DNA of 64,000 nt from Denitrovibrio acetiphilus DSM 12809 (lineage in GTDB: Bacteria > Chrysiogenota > Deferribacteres > Deferribacterales > Geovibrionaceae): NCBI RefSeq assembly GCF_000025725.1, contig NC_013943.1, positions 2,542,001 through 2,606,000 on the forward strand. Direction: 5' to 3'. The notes beneath the pieces are model-generated. The model ran no database searches. It had not been told where the DNA came from and worked only from the letters and a program-made list of their open reading frames with translations. Positions 59,118 through 64,000 of this stretch are shown piece by piece. Each line of letters opens with the position of its first letter. The stretch's first letter is position 1. The position numbers and the translations under genes were made by a program.

Positions 59118-62100
59118 TTACAGATAATCCAAAAGGCTTATCTGAAGAATTTGAGCTGTTGCAGCGAGCGCCGACTGATATACAGTCTGTGCCACAGTAT
59201 AGTTCGTAGCTGCTGCTGCCTGATCCATTGTTGTAGAACCAGTATACTCTGCTTTCAGCTTTTCGCTGGCTGTGATCAGCGATTCGTTAAATGTTACCGC
59301 AGATTCGGCTCTATTCTCTCTGTTACCGACAATGGTCAGGGCAGTGTGTATCTGCGACTCTGCTGTCTCCATCACTTTCATCTCGTAATCAATCCCCGAG
59401 CCAACCCCCACGGTGTAAGAATCTGTTGCAGCGAGTGTACCGGCGTCATAGTGATGGTAAACACCATCGGCGACATAGTATTTTTCATTTGCAGTGTCAA
59501 TAATGTAACTGCTTATCAGAGAACCGTCGCTCCCTGTAACTTTCATTTTGGCTATGTCGCCCCCTTTCTCTATGCCCAATGTACCTTCATAGTCACCGGA
59601 AACATGCATAGAGCTGTAGGCACCGCCAAAGCTAAAACTGAGCTGTGTTTCATTCATTGTCCCACAGGAAACATCCGGTGCAAGACCGGCATCTGTCAGT
59701 TTCTCGTTAATATTGTCAACAAGGTCGTCCAGCGACTGATAATTTTCAGCATCTACAACTATATTTGTTTCAGTATAGTTGCCGGAGCCGTCATCGGTAT
59801 AGAATGTCAGAGTTCTCTCTCCGATATTCTTTTCACTCAGGTCAAGGGTCGGGTTTGTTTTGGTCTCTATAGTGTTGGATGTCACCAGAGAGTAAAAGCC
59901 AAGTTCCCCGTTATCATCACCGGATACTATTATATCGTCAAAAGTTGCATCATGATTAATTTTTATTGTACCATCATCCCCAAGAACTGCGCTCATCGAC
60001 CCTGCGGCAAAGCCGTCAGCAACCAGAGCGGTATCGAGCTGATTATTAATCTCCGCCAGCAGAGCTGTATTGTCTGCATATATTCCGGCAGGAATAGTTA
60101 CAGAAATCGGGGTTGCAGTCCCCCATGCTCCACCTGTTTCATAATAAACATCAAGAACAGAATCTTCTTTCAGCTCAAGAGACGGAAGCTGTGTCCCGCT
60201 GGACTTGCTATCAACTCCGCTGAACATAAATGCAGTCTCGGTATTGTTATAATGCACGGTAAGCTCATTATTTCCGGAACCGGAGTCAATGCGCAGATTG
60301 CCATTTTCTGTATATGCATTAACACCTAAATTTTGCATATCACTGTCACTGTTGATCTGTCGAATGATTTCATCTGTAAGAGCGTTTTTGTCACCACCGT
60401 AAAGAGCCTGTGAGACACTGACTGTTTTCGTAAGAAACCCGTCTCCGGAAAGACTGTCGGAATGAATAACGATATCAAATGTTACAGGATCAACATTGTC
60501 CAGCATAGTTATGCCGTCAGATGTCCAGTACTGCTCAGACTGAATGTAATATTCAGAAGAGTCACCGTAGTTTTGCACCTCAAAGGTAAGAAGATCATTG
60601 TAATTACCTCTGAACTCACCATCCATATATGGTGTAGCAGTTGAATTCAGCGATTCATCAGACCATGCACTAGGTGCACCTATCCCTGAATCAGGAATGT
60701 TCAGATTAAGCGCATCGTACAGGTTTTGCAGAGAGCGGAAAACATTGACATTATCCCCCTCTTCCACAACATTCAGATCGCCAAAACTGAGGTTTGAATT
60801 TGCAGTCATATCAATAGTAAATGAACTGCCCACTATATCCCCCAGAACAATGCTCACACCCTGATTCAGATATATCTCTCCGCCTTTGTAGTCTGCTGCG
60901 GAAATAGGGTTTGAAGTGTTATCATAAAGCTTTGTACCATCCGAATCAGTAACCTGTATAATAACATCGTTACCTGAAACAGATACATCGACACTCCACT
61001 TATCATCTGCTGTGCCGGAATATCTCCCTGTGAGTGTCACATCCGGCTGAAGCATTGCATATCCTATTCCGGTGTTTTCTTCATCCAGACTGAATGTGAG
61101 CTTGCTCTCACCGCTTCTGATATCCGTAATCTGAAGCTGCCCGTCAACAACCTCTGCATTCACCGCCTGATTATAAAGATTCTCAATAAAATCAAGCATA
61201 TCACTGACAGTTTTCTCCTCTTCCATAGGGAAATCACCGCCCTTTGCAGAGTCATACTGATACTCATCAGCGCCTTCATCTATCCTTGTGGCAATATATG
61301 TATCTTTCGTATAGTTCTGATTCACCATCTCGATAGTGAGATCATACCCTCCGAACCCATCATCTGCGACAGTGGCATCAAAATCAAACTCAAGCCCCTT
61401 GTCTTTAAGAGCTTCATTAATCTTGTCCTGAATGTCACTCGCAGTATCTGTGTCATAAACAGTAAATTTAATTGCCTCATCATTAACATGGTAGGTATGT
61501 ACAGTCCCTGCTGGCGTACCGGTAATGGCAAGACCGGTATAGTTAGTCGCCACAGGTCCTAAATAGTTGCTGTATGACAAGTCAAAAGTAGTATCCTGCC
61601 CTGTATCTGAAACAGGAATATCCATAAAACCTAATGAGTTATAGTCTGAACCTGTGACACTGAGCTTCACCCCGCTGCCTGCCTTGTTTGTCATAAACAT
61701 AAGTTTGTCGCCATCGTTGACAGCAGTTATTTCCCCGCCAAGCCCCTGATTATCAAGCATTCTGTTGACATTATATACAACATCATCCATATCGCTGTAG
61801 CCTTTCTGGTCAAGCGTTATGCTGTAATCTTTACCTGCATAATTAATGGAAAGAGTGCGCTGCTCTGCTGTTGTATTTGTCATATCCAGGTCAACATTCT
61901 TAGGGCTTGCCACTCTGGCTGTACCTATTCTGTAACCGTTATGGTCTGTTCCCGTAAAGCTTATGGAGTCGGAAGAACTTACATTTGCTCCGTCTATTTT
62001 AGAAAATTTTGTAGTCTCTGAAATTGTAAGACCGTTCGAGGTATTAGGCATCGTTCCTAATATTGTTCTGAAGGTCTCCATAAAGATATCCTCACCGGAA

Positions 62101-62972
62101 ATATTAATCTGAACATTCTGATTATCTCCGATTTTGGAATTAATTGCCCCGTCATCTCCGACATATTCCACATCGTCTCCGGGTGTATAGTATAAAGACA
62201 TTGTGAGAGAATCTCCTTCCCCCATATCGTCAGGGAGTTTAATGCTCACCCCCCGCCCGGTACTGATAACTTGCCCGGCCTGAAAACCGGTTACAAGCGT
62301 ATCTGTTGTAAGGTTCCCGTTTTCAGTGGACTCATCACTGCCGTTGCTGTCCAGAAGTACCTGTTTATTGTTTGCATCCATCATAGTAACACGCACAACG
62401 CCGCCAACAACAGTCGCCTTGACAGTATAAGACCCTTTTGCAAGGTCGGGCATATCGGAATACAGTCTGGAACTGAACGCTTCACCGTCATCCATACTGG
62501 AAACAACAGAAGTCACCTGCCTGTCGCCGGAAGTGAAGGGTGCTTCTTCTGTCTCGTAGCCGCCGAAGATATACCGATCCAGATATTTTGAATTAGCAAG
62601 GTCGAGAAGTTCTTCATAGATATTCATAACCTCCCCTGCGAGAGCTTTACGGCTGTCTGCATCCTGCGAATCATTCTTACCAGCAACCGCAAGTTCATCC
62701 TTCGCCCTTGAAAGTATGCTGGAGGCTGTCTGAAGTATAGAATCTTCATTTTTCAGCCATATTAGAGCATTGTTAGCATTACGGTTATACTGAGTTGCAT
62801 CATCTATCGTACGCTGCATGTTAAAAGCTGTAAGGTAGTTAGTGGGATCATCTTCCGGATTAAGGAGGTTTCGCCCTGCTGTTACCTGTTCGCTTGATCT
62901 GACCAGAGTGTTCAGGGAAGAGTTAACACCGTGAAGATATTTCATTGTCATAAAGTTATAAGTTATTCTCAT
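59118..62972 (-). CDS. flgL: Giant flagellar hook-associated protein FlgL (hook-filament junction)
   Basis: A 1,284-residue form of FlgL (usually about 300 residues). The N-terminal coiled part MRITYNFMTMKYLHGVNSSL, RNLLNPEDDP and ANNALIWLKNED (1-135), and the C-terminal helix ENRAESAVTFNESLITASEK to the end (about 1200-1284), are typical FlgL/flagellin core segments. The inserted region (about 150-1190) looks built from repeated modules of 70-90 residues; copies start near residues 372, 494, 843, 952 and 1052, each like ITLDQKGYSDMDDVVYNVN followed by a Gly/Ser beta end. Two blocks (about 178-297 and 646-755) resemble the FlgL region around GDNQNVQINISGEDIF. It lies 15 bases after flgK. The modules are presumably surface-exposed on the junction. 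Confidence 0.9.
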   Translation of the reverse strand: MRITYNFMTMKYLHGVNSSLNTLVRSSEQVTAGRNLLNPEDDPTNYLTAFNMQRTIDDATQYNRNANNALIWLKNEDSILQTASSILSRAKDELAVAGKNDSQDADSRKALAGEVMNIYEELLDLANSKYLDRYIFGGYETEEAPFTSGDRQVTSVVSSMDDGEAFSSRLYSDMPDLAKGSYTVKATVVGGVVRVTMMDANNKQVLLDSNGSDESTENGNLTTDTLVTGFQAGQVISTGRGVSIKLPDDMGEGDSLTMSLYYTPGDDVEYVGDDGAINSKIGDNQNVQINISGEDIFMETFRTILGTMPNTSNGLTISETTKFSKIDGANVSSSDSISFTGTDHNGYRIGTARVASPKNVDLDMTNTTAEQRTLSINYAGKDYSITLDQKGYSDMDDVVYNVNRMLDNQGLGGEITAVNDGDKLMFMTNKAGSGVKLSVTGSDYNSLGFMDIPVSDTGQDTTFDLSYSNYLGPVATNYTGLAITGTPAGTVHTYHVNDEAIKFTVYDTDTASDIQDKINEALKDKGLEFDFDATVADDGFGGYDLTIEMVNQNYTKDTYIATRIDEGADEYQYDSAKGGDFPMEEEKTVSDMLDFIENLYNQAVNAEVVDGQLQITDIRSGESKLTFSLDEENTGIGYAMLQPDVTLTGRYSGTADDKWSVDVSVSGNDVIIQVTDSDGTKLYDNTSNPISAADYKGGEIYLNQGVSIVLGDIVGSSFTIDMTANSNLSFGDLNVVEEGDNVNVFRSLQNLYDALNLNIPDSGIGAPSAWSDESLNSTATPYMDGEFRGNYNDLLTFEVQNYGDSSEYYIQSEQYWTSDGITMLDNVDPVTFDIVIHSDSLSGDGFLTKTVSVSQALYGGDKNALTDEIIRQINSDSDMQNLGVNAYTENGNLRIDSGSGNNELTVHYNNTETAFMFSGVDSKSSGTQLPSLELKEDSVLDVYYETGGAWGTATPISVTIPAGIYADNTALLAEINNQLDTALVADGFAAGSMSAVLGDDGTIKINHDATFDDIIVSGDDNGELGFYSLVTSNTIETKTNPTLDLSEKNIGERTLTFYTDDGSGNYTETNIVVDAENYQSLDDLVDNINEKLTDAGLAPDVSCGTMNETQLSFSFGGAYSSMHVSGDYEGTLGIEKGGDIAKMKVTGSDGSLISSYIIDTANEKYYVADGVYHHYDAGTLAATDSYTVGVGSGIDYEMKVMETAESQIHTALTIVGNRENRAESAVTFNESLITASEKLKAEYTGSTTMDQAAAATNYTVAQTVYQSALAATAQILQISLLDYL

Positions 62973-62987
62973 GTCACCTTCTCCTTA

Positions 62988-64000
62988 CTAGCGTCCGCCT
63001 GTGCCAAGGCTATTTACGAGTTTTTCCAGCATTTCATCAACAACAGTAATAAATCTTGAGCTTGCTTCAAACGCCCGCTGAAATTTCATAAGGTTTGTCA
63101 TCTCTTCGTCCATAGACACACCCTTTACTTCTTCCAGTTTGAGCTCAAGCTCAGACATTGCCTGAGTTTTGGTTGTAACATATATGTCAACCGTGGCTTT
63201 ATCACTGCCTATGGACGCTGCAAAATATGCATAAAACTCATCCACAGTAACGTCCATACTTGTCATGATATTAGTGTCTTTAAGATCAGCTATCGCAGCA
63301 GCATTCTGGTTATCTCCGGCAGCACCTGTCTGTGAAGTTGCGATGTAGCTGTTATTGGACATGATTATATCTGAAACCGCGATCGTAGAAGCATCACTAC
63401 CAGCAAAAAAGCCGTAAGTTCCGGATGCTACCAGAAAGTTTGATGTATCTTCTGCAAATGTAAAATCATATCCAGAACCGGAAGTAAATTTTATTGTATT
63501 CCCGCTGGACATAGAAGCCTGAATCATCCCGCCATTCGGATTGCCGTCTGCTGCTGATATCTTGGCAATAACCGAGTTAAGATTATCTTTTGCCGGATCT
63601 ATTACAATATCAAGATCCTCAACTTTATTGCCCTCTGTGTCATATATACTTATACGCAGCGTTCCTGCCTGTATCTCTATAGGAAATGCGCCTGCTGGTT
63701 CGCTGAATGTATACGTAGGGTTTGTTACCCCGTTCGACGAAGATATCTGAGTCAGGCGGTTTGTTCCCTGTCCCAGAGAGTGGATTTTATTTGTTTCAGT
63801 AATCATAACATTGGCGAGTTCATCAAGCTGGTCCTGATATCCCTGTATCAATTCATCACGAACATAAAGCTCGCCTGCGATCTCTCCTGATGTGAAGGCA
63901 TTGGTTATGTCAACCAGCTTATTGCTCTGCCCTTCTGTCCCCCAGAAGATGCTCACATCGTCACTGTCTTCATCTGCCTGTTCTGCTTTCAGCTCAAAGC
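62988..64000 (-). CDS. flgK: Flagellar hook-associated protein FlgK, C-terminal part (runs off the window)
   Basis: The open frame continues to the window edge, so this is the C-terminal 337 residues or so of a longer gene; the apparent start (GTG 63956) is internal. The C-terminus has TNLMKFQRAFEASSRFITVVDEML and EKLVNSLG, the typical FlgK end helix, and DELANVMITETNKIHSLGQG is another FlgK segment. It forms the first hook-filament junction ring, next to FlgL encoded 15 bases downstream. Confidence 0.93.
   Translation of the reverse strand, partial: FELKAEQADEDSDDVSIFWGTEGQSNKLVDITNAFTSGEIAGELYVRDELIQGYQDQLDELANVMITETNKIHSLGQGTNRLTQISSSNGVTNPTYTFSEPAGAFPIEIQAGTLRISIYDTEGNKVEDLDIVIDPAKDNLNSVIAKISAADGNPNGGMIQASMSSGNTIKFTSGSGYDFTFAEDTSNFLVASGTYGFFAGSDASTIAVSDIIMSNNSYIATSQTGAAGDNQNAAAIADLKDTNIMTSMDVTVDEFYAYFAASIGSDKATVDIYVTTKTQAMSELELKLEEVKGVSMDEEMTNLMKFQRAFEASSRFITVVDEMLEKLVNSLGTGGR

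Noticed and set aside
58995-60329. 444-residue open frame antisense to flgL
   Set aside because: It lies opposite a repetitive flgL coding region and has no start signal or recognisable domain. It is a frame artefact.

Overview
The window looks like a chromosomal segment of a Gram-negative, flagellated, probably anaerobic or respiratory bacterium. The evidence is Kdo synthesis (kdsD, kdsA), Tat and SecDF-YajC export, a flagellar hook-junction operon with fliW-csrA, HypA/HypB nickel chaperones, molybdenum cofactor synthesis and DcuC-type dicarboxylate carriers. Gene content, the hisZ-purA pairing and the moderate GC content (judged by eye, not counted) fit Deferribacterota such as Denitrovibrio or Geovibrio. 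That placement is an inference from memory and not proven here. Almost all genes are housekeeping. There is no prophage, transposase, CRISPR array or obvious defence island.

Layout: 1-1.8 kb holds kdsD (frameshifted in an A8 tract) and kdsA. 2.0-3.6 kb holds folE2 and a TPR membrane protein. 4.0-8.8 kb is a tight minus-strand operon (cca, FAH-family hydrolase, YkgJ-like protein, coaE, hypA, hypB, rnhB, yraN). 8.8-10.75 kb has a YfcE-like phosphoesterase and an FAD dehydrogenase. 11-15.1 kb has a Trx-fold mini-protein, a class-V aminotransferase, hisZ and purA. A four-tRNA operon (Lys, Glu, Val, Asp) follows, then gatC-gatA-gatB and methylmalonyl-CoA epimerase. 19.7-20.4 kb has a DUF1566 gene remnant and a small lipoprotein. 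20.6-25.6 kb is a local module of a Crp/Fnr regulator, an M20 peptidase and two DcuC paralogues. 25.7-29.5 kb is a YehZYXW/OpuC-type quaternary-amine ABC operon.

29.6-35.3 kb carries ugd and UDP-xylose synthase, then a tatA-tatC-moaA-LarA-like run. 35.5-39.9 kb carries radC, an NDUFA9-like epimerase, a TlpA lipoprotein, a DUF151 protein and a c-heme sensor kinase. 39.9-46.3 kb is thrC-queA-tgt-yajC-secD-secF, followed by ndk. 47-53.3 kb is rich in ion transport: a cupin, a two-gene CPA2-like antiporter unit, LysE, AraC and a KefB-like antiporter. 53.3-57.1 kb has ispF, a YjfB-like mini-protein and two tandem leucine-binding-type periplasmic proteins. 57.1-64 kb has tRNA-CAT, a Trx-like membrane protein, and flgK-flgL-fliW-csrA-DUF2059 with an exceptionally long FlgL.

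Between operons lie eight copies of an 87-88 bp fold-back repeat with ends GTCATTGCGA/TCGCAATGAC, and two copies of a second 82 bp repeat. The most interesting regulatory signal is an identical 15 bp palindrome about 41 bp upstream of predicted starts for both the M20-dcuC operon and the second dcuC gene, next to the Crp/Fnr gene. I see no wholly new multi-gene system. The best leads are that regulon, the giant FlgL, the kdsD frameshift, the paired antiporter genes, the orphan LarA-like protein and the two orphan binding proteins.
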